Shown: positions 33,998 to 43,763 of the stretch, piece after piece | How positions within the stretch are numbered: the stretch's first letter is position 1 | How the letters are laid out: each line of letters opens with the position of its first letter | Source: Holophagae bacterium | Lineage (GTDB): Bacteria > Acidobacteriota > Holophagae > Acanthopleuribacterales > Acanthopleuribacteraceae | NCBI GenBank assembly: GCA_030429565.1 | Contig: JAUIFE010000011.1 | Span: forward strand, 62,001-126,000 | DNA: 64,000 bases | Reading direction: 5' to 3' | Position numbers and translations under genes: made by a program | Notes under the pieces: generated by a model | Databases searched by the model: none | The model's input: the letters and a program-made list of their open reading frames with translations, nothing else | What the model was told of the DNA's origin: nothing

Positions 33998-36286
33998 ATG
34001 TCTTCGACCCACACCGCTTTTTTGCTGACCAGTGAGTGGTTGGACACTGATACCGGGCACGAATTGCATTTTTACGGGAAGTCCGCCGATCTGGGGCCGG
34101 TTCTGATCGTCGTCGATCAAAGCAAACCGGTTTTCTTCATTGATCGCGGTGAAAAGCTGCCTGCGCTCGATTGCCCGCTGGAACGCAAGCCGGTTGGGCT
34201 TAAAACGCTTACCGGTCGTCCCGTCGATGCCGTTTACTTTAACAATCAGCGTGACTTGCGCATTGCCGCCGACCGTTTCCACGCCACCGGCGTGCGTCAC
34301 TTTGAGCCCGAGGTTCGGCCCACGGAACGCTTTTTAATGGAACGTTTCATTCAGGCCGGTGTTGAAATTGAAGGCGAGTCCCAGCTTGAAAACGGCTTGC
34401 ACGTCTTTCGCAATCCCAAGCTCAAACCGGCGATGGTGACGCCCGCGCTCGACGTGGCTTCGATTGACATTGAAACCGGCGTCACCATCGACATGTTGTT
34501 CTCGATTGCCGTTCACCAGACCGGACCCGGCGGCGAAAAAAAGAAAGTTTACATGTTGGCCGATCGCTACGAGGAGCGCGAGGAAGACACGACCTACTAC
34601 CCCTCGCAAAAAGAGCTTTTGGACGCTTTTTTTGCCGATTTCCACCAATGGGATCCCGACATTATTATCGGTTGGCACGTCGTCGGTTTTGACCTTATGT
34701 ATCTAGAACGCAAGTGCGACGCGTTTAAGGTGCCCTTTGCCTTCGCGCGTGGTCAGGGCACGGTGACCTTGGTTGACCGGCCCGGTGCCGGTGCTTTCGC
34801 CTCGATTTCGGGACGGGTCGTCATCGACGGTCCACCCAGCATGCGCGCCGCCGGTTTCCGTTTCAAAAATTTCAAACTGGAAACCGTGGCGCAAAGCGTA
34901 TTGCAAACCGGCAAACTGATTGCCTCCGACAACAACAAAGTTGCCGAAATTGAACGCCAATTCCGCGAGGACAAGCCCGCTCTGGCGCGCTACAACCTTG
35001 AGGATTGCGTATTGGTTACCGAGATTTACGAGAAAGTCGGCCTGATTGACTTTGTCCTCAAGCGGGCCGGCGCGGGTGGTTTGTTGCCCGATACCTCGCT
35101 GATCGCCAAAGCCGCTTTTGATTTCCAATACTTGCCGCGCTTACACCGTCGCGGTTACGTGGCGCCACGTGAAAGCGATGAACGCGAGAAAAATAAAGGC
35201 GATGCGAACCTTGCCTTTGTCGCCAAGCCAGGGGTCTATGAGAACGTGGTTGCCGTCGATTTGGGCGACGTCTCGTTTTCGATGATGCGCAATTTCCACA
35301 TCGATCCCTTGGCGCGTTTGACCGCAACCGAGGACGGTGTGCAAACGCCCGACGGGCAGCGCTTTTCGCGCGAGCACCACGTCTTGCCCGAGGTGATGAA
35401 GCGTTTGATGGACTGGTCGCAGGTGGCGCGTGGCAAACAAGATATGCAGATGGTGAAAGCCTGTCGCGTCACCCAAAAGGCTATGCTCGATGCCATGGCT
35501 ACCAAGGGTTCGCGTTTTTATCAGCCGGAAATTGCCGAGGCGCTGACCTCCTGCTCGCGTTGGTTCAACAATCAATGTTTGAAGTTTCTCGAAAATGAGG
35601 GTGCCGCGCTGGTGTTCGCCGATCGCGACCTCATGTTGCTGCAGGTGCCCGAAGGCGGCGATTTGGTCGAGCAAGGCCGCCAATGGGTCGATCGCATCAG
35701 TGACTTCGCCGCCCGTCAACTTAAGGCGGCTTTCGAGATCGAGGCCGCCGTGTCGCTCAATTTTGAAAACAGTTACCAGCGTTTGGTTGTCGTTTCCGCC
35801 GAAGGTGAGGCGCGCCGTTTTGCCGGTCTGCGCTCACAGGATGCAGCGCTTGAAATTGACGGCATGCCGTTGACCGGTTCGGAATGGACGGCGCTGGCCC
35901 GCAATTTTCAACAAGAGCTCTATCAGACCTTTTTGACGCAAGAGGATATCGGCGTTTGGTTGAAGCAGTACGCCGATCAACTGCGTGCAGGCGAGCGCGA
36001 CGAAGCGCTGGTTTACCGCAAAAAGCTGACCAAAGATCTCGATAGCTACACCAAAAGTGTGCCGCCCCACGTGAAAGCGGCGCGCATGCTCGATCATCAT
36101 CCCGGTCGCTACATTGACTATGTGTTTACCAAACGCGGCCCGGTTCCCGCTGCGCACAAGCCCAACGATTACGATTACGAGTTTTACATCAACAAACAAA
36201 TTGAGCCGATTGCCAATCCCTTGCTCGGGCTGATGAACCTCTCATTCCAAGAGCTCACCGAACCAACGCAGATGGGCCTCTTCTGA
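33998..36286 (+). CDS. polB: DNA polymerase II (family B) homologue with degenerate polymerase motifs
   Basis: A 762-residue homologue of E. coli Pol II (783). The 3'-5' exonuclease is intact: ExoI SIDIET (D157, E159), ExoII IGWHVVGFD (D232), ExoIII YNLEDC (Y332, D336). The C-terminus keeps Pol II-like segments (QFQQELY-type, YRKKL, VPPHVKAAR) and ends QMGLF, a beta-clamp-binding motif. The polymerase motifs are eroded. Motif A DxxSLYPS is DLGDVSFS (D421 kept). Motif B KxxxNxxYG reads RVTQKAMLD at 490-498, with Lys, Asn, Tyr and Gly all replaced. Motif C YGDTDS is FADRDL (D542 and D544 kept). It may be an exonuclease or clamp-bound accessory factor, or a weak polymerase. GAGGAG precedes the ATG. 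Confidence 0.88.
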   Translation: MSSTHTAFLLTSEWLDTDTGHELHFYGKSADLGPVLIVVDQSKPVFFIDRGEKLPALDCPLERKPVGLKTLTGRPVDAVYFNNQRDLRIAADRFHATGVRHFEPEVRPTERFLMERFIQAGVEIEGESQLENGLHVFRNPKLKPAMVTPALDVASIDIETGVTIDMLFSIAVHQTGPGGEKKKVYMLADRYEEREEDTTYYPSQKELLDAFFADFHQWDPDIIIGWHVVGFDLMYLERKCDAFKVPFAFARGQGTVTLVDRPGAGAFASISGRVVIDGPPSMRAAGFRFKNFKLETVAQSVLQTGKLIASDNNKVAEIERQFREDKPALARYNLEDCVLVTEIYEKVGLIDFVLKRAGAGGLLPDTSLIAKAAFDFQYLPRLHRRGYVAPRESDEREKNKGDANLAFVAKPGVYENVVAVDLGDVSFSMMRNFHIDPLARLTATEDGVQTPDGQRFSREHHVLPEVMKRLMDWSQVARGKQDMQMVKACRVTQKAMLDAMATKGSRFYQPEIAEALTSCSRWFNNQCLKFLENEGAALVFADRDLMLLQVPEGGDLVEQGRQWVDRISDFAARQLKAAFEIEAAVSLNFENSYQRLVVVSAEGEARRFAGLRSQDAALEIDGMPLTGSEWTALARNFQQELYQTFLTQEDIGVWLKQYADQLRAGERDEALVYRKKLTKDLDSYTKSVPPHVKAARMLDHHPGRYIDYVFTKRGPVPAAHKPNDYDYEFYINKQIEPIANPLLGLMNLSFQELTEPTQMGLF

Positions 36287-36290
36287 GGGG

Positions 36291-36511
36291 AAGGGCGATG
36301 GGGGTCGCGGCCCTTGGTACCGGATTCCGCCCGATGGAAGAAGCCGTTACTTCAAACGCGTGGGAGGATGCGCGCCCCTTTTTGGGGGGGGCGCGTGTGC
36401 CAATGCTTCGCTGTGGCCGACTTTTGTGAGGAAGGGCGGCCGTGCGTTCGCGCCCGTGTTTGCCGCCACCGCCTCGGAAGGGTTGGCGCGCGGGATGATG
36501 GTGCCTTCGCC
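36291..36511 (+). repeat. 220-bp direct repeat, copy A
   Basis: Almost identical, in the same orientation, to 49520-49738. It starts four bases after the polB stop. It contains a GC-rich hairpin (CGCGCCCC-TTTTT-GGGG...GCGCG). Open frames exist on both strands but do not look coding. Confidence 0.8.
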
Positions 36512-36587
36512 CAAAGTTACATCGCGTCGGGTGGTGGTTTTTCCTTATGTCTGTCGGCGCCCATTTTTTTGCGCCGTATTTTGGAAA

Positions 36588-36738
36588 CCTACTGAGCGAT
36601 TCGGAGGATGAGTTTTTCCAAATTGTGACGTGGGACATGTTAGCGTTGCCGCGAAACATGTTGGAAAACACATCAGGGCCGCGATCGGTGCGCACTGGTG
36701 GGTACGTTCCCCATTTCAAGAATCGCTTAGTTTGGGTT
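36588..36738. repeat. Palindromic intergenic repeat, degenerate copy 7
   Basis: Left end ACTGAGCGATTCGGAGGATGA and right end AAGAATCGCTTAGTTTGGGTTT match the ends of copy 5. The centre retains GCGAAACATGTTGGAAAA and has otherwise diverged. Confidence 0.65.
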
Positions 36739-36826
36739 TAAAGAGGCGACCCCGGATGGCTCCTCGACCGGCGACGTGAATCAGAGGACGGTCACGCCGC
36801 CGACGCACAACCTTATTTGATGAGGT

Positions 36827-39800
36827 TCAGGGCAAAGCATTTTGTCGCGAGCGTGCCGCCCGGGTTAAGTAATGTTCGGGCCCTAACCGGCGTAACAACT
36901 CGTCATGAGATTGGCGAAGCAGTAAGGTCGCCGTCTCCTGGCGACCCGAACGGGCAAGTAAGCGTCCTTTGATCGAGAGCGCAACTTTCAGTAGCACTGA
37001 GTCCTCGCCCTGTAATGCGCGACTCAGGCCCACGCCACGCTCAGCCAACACGAGTGCTTCCGAAACGGCACCCGCTTCGCCTTGAATTTCTGCAAAGTCC
37101 AACAGGGCCATAATCCGATGAGGATAGTTCTCACCATAGCGCGACGCCATGAGCGCATAGCCGACTGCCATTCTTTTTGAAGCCTCCGCCAAGCGGCCTT
37201 CGACGAGCAAAGCCCTGGCTTTTTGATGGTACCAGTCGGCCATAAAAAGTGGGTTTTGGGCCGACTCAAGCGGAACTAAAGCATCGTCCAACAACTGGTT
37301 TGCGCGGCCGTACTCACCCGCGGTGAGCGCTACTTCGGCCAATTGGGTCAGCACCTTGGCCTGTTCGGGCGATCCCTCCGCGGTCGCTCGTAGCGAAGTC
37401 TCCAGCCAAAAGCGGGCCTCTTCCAGATCCCCTTCATCCAGAGCGCTTAACGCGAGGGCCGACCAAATTTTAACCGATAAACTTTGTTCCGCTGGGTCTT
37501 CCGGTTCAAACAACCCTAGTGCCTGATTATAGTAGTATCTCGCTTCGCGAGTTAAACCTTTTGCATGTTTAATTCGGCCGAGATAGAGCTTATTTGTCGC
37601 AAGTCGGGCGGAGCGTGACGCGTCTTTGCCCTCGTGATAGAAAACTGCCTGACAGAGAAGGTCTTCTGCTCGATCTAGGTCGCCAAGAAAATACAAAGCG
37701 CGGGCGAGGTACTCTAGACTACTAATGGTTTTGTGATGGCTCATACCATAGGTGTCACGTCGGTATAGATAAGCGCGTGTTAGGAATTCTTCTGCGTCAC
37801 TAAATTCACCAAGACTCAAATAGATAAAGCCGATGTTGACTTCTGCAATGGACTTAGAAAGGGAAGGTTGGTTATGGTACTGAGGCGCAATTCGAAAGGA
37901 CTCTTGAAAAACCGTTAAAGCTCCTTGATAGTCATGAACCTCGGAGGCTAGAAAAAGACCATAACTTCTGAGCCCGGTAAGACATGGTTGTTTGTCTAGT
38001 TCGCCAATCATGTCGCATATCGAAATTTCTTCTAGATGGTATTTCTGAGAAGCTTCGATATCTCCTTTGTCTCTCATCATGTTAGCCAGGCCGAAGAAGA
38101 CAGAGGCATTATAGAGATGAGGATAACCAAACTGCCGTATATTTCCTTCTAGAACACGTTTATAGCCGGCTTCCGCCTCGTCCCAAAGTTTGAGCTGGGT
38201 CAAGACACCTGAAAAACCATAAACCTCTGACAGAACACTTGAGTGGTCAGGGCCAAGTTGTTCCGACTTAATATTGATCACCTTCTCATATAATACTTTG
38301 GCTGCCTTTAGTTCACCCTTTGTTTGATGGAAGACGGCGAGTAACCCCATCCAATTGGCAACCCGCAAATGATGCTCACCAAACAGCTCCGTCTCAATAA
38401 GGAGGCCGCGTCGGCAAAGTTCTTCGCCCTCTTCGTATTTTCGTTGACGCTTGAGAACGTCCGTCAGGTAGAGCATCGATTCGGTGGTGGCAGGGTGTAC
38501 CTCGCTATAGACAAGTGTTTGCGTCTCAATGAGCTTGCGGAGGACTTCTTCAGCTTCAGGGAGTTTCCCGCGGTCAATATTAATTTTGGCAATCCCCAGC
38601 AACGTGGCCATCTTCAAGGCGTCACCCTGATTCTTCGTAATCTTATTTTGTATCGCTAAGGCTCGGTAATACATCCTCATCCCATCTTCAAAGGCTGCTC
38701 TTTGATGATAAATATCGCCCCAAATTTTCAAACACTCGGCGACCACAGGATGTTCTTCGCCAAAGAGGTTTGCCAAGTCGCTATAGGATTTCCGCAGCAG
38801 GGTTTCGGCCTGTTCGTGGTTTCCCATGGACTCGTAGACCAAACTCAGTTCTTTTAAGACCTCGGCCTTAACGGGATGATCTTCTCTCAGCAGCGCCTTT
38901 GCAATTTTGCGGGCCTGTAAAAGCTCTTGTTCCGCTGCTGGGAGGTCACCCTGAGTTGCTTTGAGACGCGCCTGTGCCATCAAAATTTTGATGATATAAG
39001 GGTGTTTCGCGCCAAAACGGTTTTCGAGCATCTGCATTGCTTGATCGTATGCCTCTTGGGCCAGATCAAAGCGAGCCAATGCTTGATTTTGTTTGCCAAT
39101 TCCCAGCAGCGCCTTGATGAACAGGGAATGCTCGTTATGTCCCAAGTCCTTTTGAAATTGAAGCATGCGCTCAAATTCGGTTAACGATTCTCGATGAAGA
39201 TTCATCTTTTCTAAAAGTCTGGCACGCCCTAGTAACAAGCCGAGAGTTAATTCTGGTGGGAGCGCCCCTTGCAGAGAAAGTGCCTCTTGGTAGTAACCGT
39301 CGGCCGCCTGATACCGGCCCATCTCGACAGCAATTCGCCCACGTGCATCGTTCAGCTTGAGTTGAATCTTGGGGTCTTGGTTGTTGGTCCATTGAGAGGA
39401 CAAGGCTTCCACTCGATCCCAAGCCCGGTGAAGGAGGCCTTCGGCCAATAATGTTTCAATTGACGCCATTTCTACATCAAACGCCACGATACTCTTTCCA
39501 AGCGGCAAGGCCCGTGCTTCTTCTAGTAGTTCATGCGATGACCTGTACTTACCCAAGGTTCGGTAAACCTCACCCATCGTCAACATGAGCTGGGCGCGCA
39601 TCAAGGGGTCTGCTATCTGGTCACTAAGTATTTCTCTTCGACCATTTTCTAAAATGTCGAAGGCTTTGATATCCTTCCCACCCGAGGCATTTAAATCCGG
39701 ATCAATATCTTGAAACATGGATATGAGAAATCCGGCAATCTTCTCCGCCCGATCTTTTTCCATTGCCACGAGGTCTCTTTCCTGGGCGATCATTTTCGAT

Positions 39801-41221
39801 TGGCCGACGGAACTGATTGTCGCCATGCTTAATACCAAGAACAAGGCACCGGCCCAGAAGATTTGAAACTGATGGCGCCGAAAATACTTGGACAAGCGAT
39901 AGCGAACCGTGTTGTTGCGTGCGTGGACAGGATAACCACCGCGTACACGTTCTAAATCTGCCGCCAATTCGGAGGCATTCTCATACCGATCCGTACTGTT
40001 CTGTTCCATTGCCTTGAGGCAGATGGCGTCTAAGTCGCCACAAATCGGGTTGGACCCAAGCCGGCCGAGCTTGGCGATTTCAGCAAATTTTCGGCTCGGC
40101 TTGGTGATTTGAATTCGGGTCAGGTGATTGTGGCACTCAATGAGGGAATCGGTGTCCATTTTGTAGGGTTTCTCCCCCGTTAGCATTTGGTAGAGAATGA
40201 CGCCCATACTATAAACATCCGTGGCGGCGGTTAAGCGCTCTTGCCGAATCTGCTCGGGCGAAGCGTAATCGGGGGTCATCGCATGCAAATGAAGCCCGGT
40301 CAAAGTCTGTTGTTCCTGGGTTTCCGGTTTGAGGACGGCGGCGATGCCAAAATCCAGCAGTTTGGGTTCGTCATCATCCTGAATAAGGATGTTGGAGGGT
40401 TTGAGGTCGCGGTGAATGATGAGGTTATTCTGAGCATAAGTAACCGCTTCACAGATTTTTAAAAATACTCTGAGCAAGCGCTTAATCGACGGCTTTTCGC
40501 GATGACACCACTCGTCAACGGGCACCCCTTTCACGTATTCGAGTGCCAACCAAGGCCTTTGCGTCTGCAACATACCGTGGTCTAAGTAATGCGCTATATT
40601 GGGGTGTTGTAGGGACGAAACAATCGCCATCTCTTTTTTAAATGCGCTCAAACACTGGTTGTGAAGTGATTGCAAGACCTTCACTGCCGCGACTTGATGA
40701 CTATCGTTTTGTTTGAGTCCTTTAAAAATGATGCCCATGCCGCCGCTGCCGATGACTTCCTGAATCGAGAAAGGCCCGATTTGTTCGGGAACCTGCCACG
40801 GATCATCTTTCTGTTGATCAAGGGGTTGATGGGCTGCCGCTGGTGGCATTTTCGCCGTCGCTTTTTCCGCGAATGTTGAACACCGAGCTTCACGTGGCTC
40901 TGGGTTTGGCGGTCCCTGATCGCCCTTGAAACGGTCGTGCTCATGAACGCTTTCCACCGCCCAGGCTAAAAACGCCTTTAACCGGGACTCACGCGACCCA
41001 TGCTCCTCCCGGACGCCCTTGGGACAATGAGCGAGAAGCTGTTCCATCAATGGATGAAGCGCTTCTTCGCCTTGATCAGGATGGGATGGGCTTAGCTGGT
41101 GAGTGACCCACTTCAGAAAGGCGTCAGGGTCGGGTGCCGCCATCTCAAAATACCGACGCCAATGTTCCAGTACAGCGTGAAAATCTCCGTCACCGGAGTT
41201 GCTCAATCGATCATCATTCAT
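36827..41221 (-). CDS. Giant Ser/Thr protein kinase with TM segment and TPR array
   Basis: A 1464-residue protein. The N-terminal 145 residues are a helical region of unknown role. The PknB-type kinase domain (about 150-420) has GSGGMG, Lys181, HRDLKPSN (Asp272) and DFG (290-292), so it should be active. One TM helix at about 448-468. Residues 480-1464 are helical TPR-like repeats, many of the 42-residue kinesin-light-chain type (ALLGIGKQNQALARFDLAQEAYDQAM...FGAKHPYI). It probably senses extracytoplasmic or scaffold signals through the TPRs. ATG 41221 after GGGGG is preferred over 41233. Codon composition becomes AT-richer in the middle. Confidence 0.9.
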   Translation of the reverse strand: MNDDRLSNSGDGDFHAVLEHWRRYFEMAAPDPDAFLKWVTHQLSPSHPDQGEEALHPLMEQLLAHCPKGVREEHGSRESRLKAFLAWAVESVHEHDRFKGDQGPPNPEPREARCSTFAEKATAKMPPAAAHQPLDQQKDDPWQVPEQIGPFSIQEVIGSGGMGIIFKGLKQNDSHQVAAVKVLQSLHNQCLSAFKKEMAIVSSLQHPNIAHYLDHGMLQTQRPWLALEYVKGVPVDEWCHREKPSIKRLLRVFLKICEAVTYAQNNLIIHRDLKPSNILIQDDDEPKLLDFGIAAVLKPETQEQQTLTGLHLHAMTPDYASPEQIRQERLTAATDVYSMGVILYQMLTGEKPYKMDTDSLIECHNHLTRIQITKPSRKFAEIAKLGRLGSNPICGDLDAICLKAMEQNSTDRYENASELAADLERVRGGYPVHARNNTVRYRLSKYFRRHQFQIFWAGALFLVLSMATISSVGQSKMIAQERDLVAMEKDRAEKIAGFLISMFQDIDPDLNASGGKDIKAFDILENGRREILSDQIADPLMRAQLMLTMGEVYRTLGKYRSSHELLEEARALPLGKSIVAFDVEMASIETLLAEGLLHRAWDRVEALSSQWTNNQDPKIQLKLNDARGRIAVEMGRYQAADGYYQEALSLQGALPPELTLGLLLGRARLLEKMNLHRESLTEFERMLQFQKDLGHNEHSLFIKALLGIGKQNQALARFDLAQEAYDQAMQMLENRFGAKHPYIIKILMAQARLKATQGDLPAAEQELLQARKIAKALLREDHPVKAEVLKELSLVYESMGNHEQAETLLRKSYSDLANLFGEEHPVVAECLKIWGDIYHQRAAFEDGMRMYYRALAIQNKITKNQGDALKMATLLGIAKINIDRGKLPEAEEVLRKLIETQTLVYSEVHPATTESMLYLTDVLKRQRKYEEGEELCRRGLLIETELFGEHHLRVANWMGLLAVFHQTKGELKAAKVLYEKVINIKSEQLGPDHSSVLSEVYGFSGVLTQLKLWDEAEAGYKRVLEGNIRQFGYPHLYNASVFFGLANMMRDKGDIEASQKYHLEEISICDMIGELDKQPCLTGLRSYGLFLASEVHDYQGALTVFQESFRIAPQYHNQPSLSKSIAEVNIGFIYLSLGEFSDAEEFLTRAYLYRRDTYGMSHHKTISSLEYLARALYFLGDLDRAEDLLCQAVFYHEGKDASRSARLATNKLYLGRIKHAKGLTREARYYYNQALGLFEPEDPAEQSLSVKIWSALALSALDEGDLEEARFWLETSLRATAEGSPEQAKVLTQLAEVALTAGEYGRANQLLDDALVPLESAQNPLFMADWYHQKARALLVEGRLAEASKRMAVGYALMASRYGENYPHRIMALLDFAEIQGEAGAVSEALVLAERGVGLSRALQGEDSVLLKVALSIKGRLLARSGRQETATLLLRQSHDELLRRLGPEHYLTRAARSRQNALP

Positions 41222-41999
41222 GAATTCCCCCATTGAATGTATGTCGAGGTAGGGGCAGTCAACTCATCAGCGGCGGTCACCACACAACCGCCTAGTCCCG
41301 TAAATGACGCCCGACCTGTAAACGTTTCCCAGCAAATCGTCTGCGTAGATTTGGGTAAGACGAAAGAACCAAATGAAATGCTTTGCCAACGGCCACTCTC
41401 GATTGGAAAAGTCTGCCGGAACAATGCTGAACCGAACAACTTATCCCGAACCAATCGGGAGGGTTGAGAGGCAAAGGACAAACTCCTTTTTTCATGATTT
41501 CAATATTTATCGACGCGCTTTTTTTGTATCTTTAATTTTCAATAAACCGCTGGGTCATTTTGTTCGTTGACCTTTTTTGAGGCGCTTAACCCCAGCCGAA
41601 GGGCCGGGAATAAGCTGGGAGAAGCCGGTGTGCTGTCGGCTGTGATGAGTGCTAAATAATATGGTTTAATATGGTTATGGTGCTGGTTGTGAGGGGGCGT
41701 CAGGCGCTGTCTGAAATACAGACCATCGCACTTATGGCTTCGTTACCGAAGAGGGGCGCTGGTGAATTTCCGCCACGATGAGGCGGGTCTGAGTTTTTCA
41801 TCAGGGCTTGACAAACGAACGCGACAACGCCGTAGCGAAACACCTCAACATCGCCGCTCGGCTCGAATCGTTCCAGGGTATGTGTTTCGAGAGGCGACAC
41901 GATAAAACCTTATATGTACGAGGAGAGTTAAAACCGTGAACCCCGAAAAAAAAGTAATCGCGGCACCTTCCTCTGGAAAAAGCCATGTATATACCTTAC
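41222..41999. other. Intergenic region left of the IS110-family element
   Basis: No gene supported. Frames at 41700-41986 (minus) lack ribosome binding sites and look like shadows. An AT-rich tract at 41480-41580 and TATATACCTTACATACATAAG near 41985-42007 mark the approach to the IS left end. Confidence 0.35.
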
Positions 42000-42014
42000 A
42001 TACATAAGCTTAGC

Positions 42015-42225
42015 GGTTTGCCCCGGCAGTTTTACCAGAACTGCCGGGGCGGTAGGGACGGAGTGGCTTATAACCTAGGACGCTCACGCAGTCCGTAGTT
42101 CAGATGTAGCCCGTTCCTATCCCGCGCCCTTTAAAGCCGGACACTATCAGGGCCCCTTTTTGGAGGCCGCATTTGTAAGGATGGTCTTCGGGGCGCGGCC
42201 CATTTTAACCCCAAAGGGGAAAAAG
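42015..42225 (+). ncRNA. Candidate bridge RNA / structured leader of the IS110 element
   Basis: The region between the estimated left end and the transposase start has no coding frame. It begins with a perfect 12-bp hairpin (GCCCCGGCAGTT, loop TTACCAG, AACTGCCGGGGC at 42020-42050), followed by about 120 nt able to form further imperfect stem-loops (about 42060-42130). In the IS110 group the bridge RNA that pairs with donor and target DNA is encoded in exactly this left-end position. Guide loops were not matched to flanking DNA, so this is a positional and structural prediction. Confidence 0.45.
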
Positions 42226-43265
42226 ATGAATCAACAGATCACAGCTTGGTGCGGCATTGATGTTTCAAAGGCGACCTTCGATGCGGCTTTTTTAACGAAC
42301 GAGTCTTATCAACAGATCCGGACCATTCCCGTAGCTCAGTTCAGCAATGATGCAAAGGGCGTTCGCCGGTTCATCCTCTGGATCGAAAAGCTGGAAAATG
42401 CCGCCAAAGCCTCTGTTTCGGGTGTTCGCGTCGTCATGGAAGCAACCGGAAGGTACGCAACGCAACTTCACAGCCGTTTGGTTGAAAAAAGAAGCGATTT
42501 GGCTCCGGCAATCATCAATCCAGCAGTTGCCAGTCAATTTCGGGAAAGTCTTTTCATGAAGCAAAAAGACGACACCATCGATGCACGAGCTTTGAGTTAC
42601 TTTGGTCGCGACAGGGAGCCAAGGGCGTACCAACCGCCGTCAAAAAAAGTCCTAGAAATACGACGATTGGTAGGTGTACGTCGCAGTCTCGTTCAGGATC
42701 GGGTGCGCTGGAAACAGCGACAGCAAGAAGCGGAAGTTCAATCAGAAAAAGCTCGTATTAAAGCAATTATCACGACCTTTACGGAGCAGATCAAAGAACT
42801 CGAAAAGGAAATCAGGGCCCTGATTGGCAAGGCCAAGGAGTTCAATGACGACGTCGCTTTGCTGATGACGATTCCAGGTGTTGGCTATTTGACGGCGGCG
42901 ACGGTGATCTGTGTCGCTGGTGACTTGCGCCGGTTTAATACGAGAAAAGATTGCGCGTCGTACGCCGGATGCAGCCCGAGGATTGTGCAATCAGGGTCGT
43001 CGGTGAGAAAAAACCGCGGCTCTCGAAAGCGGGTAATCGGTTCTTGAGGCAAACGTTGTACATGGCAAGTTTAACAGCCATGAGAGCAAAGAACTCGGTC
43101 TTCAAACAAACCTACGAACGGTTAATCGGAAATGGAAAAGCACCGAAGCAGGCCTTGGGGGCGATCATGAGGAAGATGATTGTGATGATGCGCAGCATGT
43201 TGAAATCGGGTGAGCCCTATCGCTTTGAGGGGCAAACCTTGTCCCAAACGAGGGGTGCAGCCTAA
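42226..43265 (+). CDS. IS110-family transposase, frameshifted at A6C slippery site
   Basis: The N-terminal DEDD RuvC-like domain has GIDVSKATFD, VVMEATGRY and DDTIDARALSYF; the C-terminal transposase_20 domain has LLMTIPGVGYLTAATV and the catalytic Ser region VQSGSSVR. The zero frame stops at 43047 after 273 residues. The rest of the family sequence (PRLSKAGNRFLRQTLYMASL...QALGAIMRKMIVMMR) lies in the -1 frame up to 43265. The switch occurs at A AAA AAC (43008-43014), in the correct phase for -1 ribosomal frameshifting, giving 346 residues, a normal IS110 length. Either programmed frameshifting or a one-base deletion explains it. ATG 42226 follows AAAGGGGA. Confidence 0.85.
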
Positions 43266-43300
43266 ACCTCAGCCTCGATCAGGTGAACGCGCCCTACCAG

Positions 43301-43357
43301 CATTTTTCCTTCCCAAAAGCCTTTCGCAACACAGAAGGTTTTTGGGAAGGAAAAATG
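43301..43357. repeat. Large hairpin after the IS transposase
   Basis: CATTTTTCCTTCCCAAAAGCC pairs with GGTTTTTGGGAAGGAAAAATG at 20 of 21 positions with a 15-nt loop. It could act as a bidirectional terminator or as IS end structure. Confidence 0.75.
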
Positions 43358-43469
43358 CCCTCCGATAAACACGAATGCCACAACGGCCGGCCAGGCCGGA
43401 AGAGGCAGGGAGCAGAAAAACGGACAATTCGAAAAATCTCTCTTGCAATCAGACCAACAACACACTATC

Positions 43470-43687
43470 TGAACTAAGCCAATTCTTGGCGGCGAAATCG
43501 CACAACCTTTTGGACTGCACCGTCTCGTAAAAATGCTCGCCGTACTTGCCAGTACGCGTCGTGCGCGACCCCGGTCCGCTTTTTCCAACACGTTTCGCAT
43601 CAACGCTTGACATTTCCTGCGTCAAACCTTGACTCAGGAAACGTCAATCCTTGCACGATTTCATCCACTCGAATCGCTCATTTCAGG
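43470..43687. repeat. Palindromic intergenic repeat, copy 3
   Basis: Left end CTGAACTAAGCCAATTCTTGGCGGCGAAATCGCACAAC, right end GATTTCATCCACTCGAATCGCTCATTTCAGG. Contains the inner hairpin TTTCCTGCGTCAAACCTTGACTCAGGAAA. It is nearly the reverse complement of copy 5. Confidence 0.85.
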
Positions 43688-43763
43688 TAAAAGGGGATAC
43701 CCGATGGCGGTATCCCCACACCAAATCATGCGATGCGCTTCAGTATTCCTCATGACCCACCGA

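Larger units (their letters stand above)
42000..43360 (+). mobile_element. IS110-family insertion sequence (approximate ends)
   Basis: Contains one transposase gene of the DEDD/IS110 type with a 5' non-coding leader of about 200 nt and a large hairpin after the gene. IS110 elements lack long terminal inverted repeats and often make no target duplication, so exact ends cannot be set by eye; both limits are estimates. Confidence 0.7.

Noticed and set aside
36255..36741. Several open frames within the 220-bp repeat and the degenerate palindromic repeat
   Set aside because: They exist in several frames on both strands of a repeated non-coding sequence and recur at 49345-49790; no coding signal.
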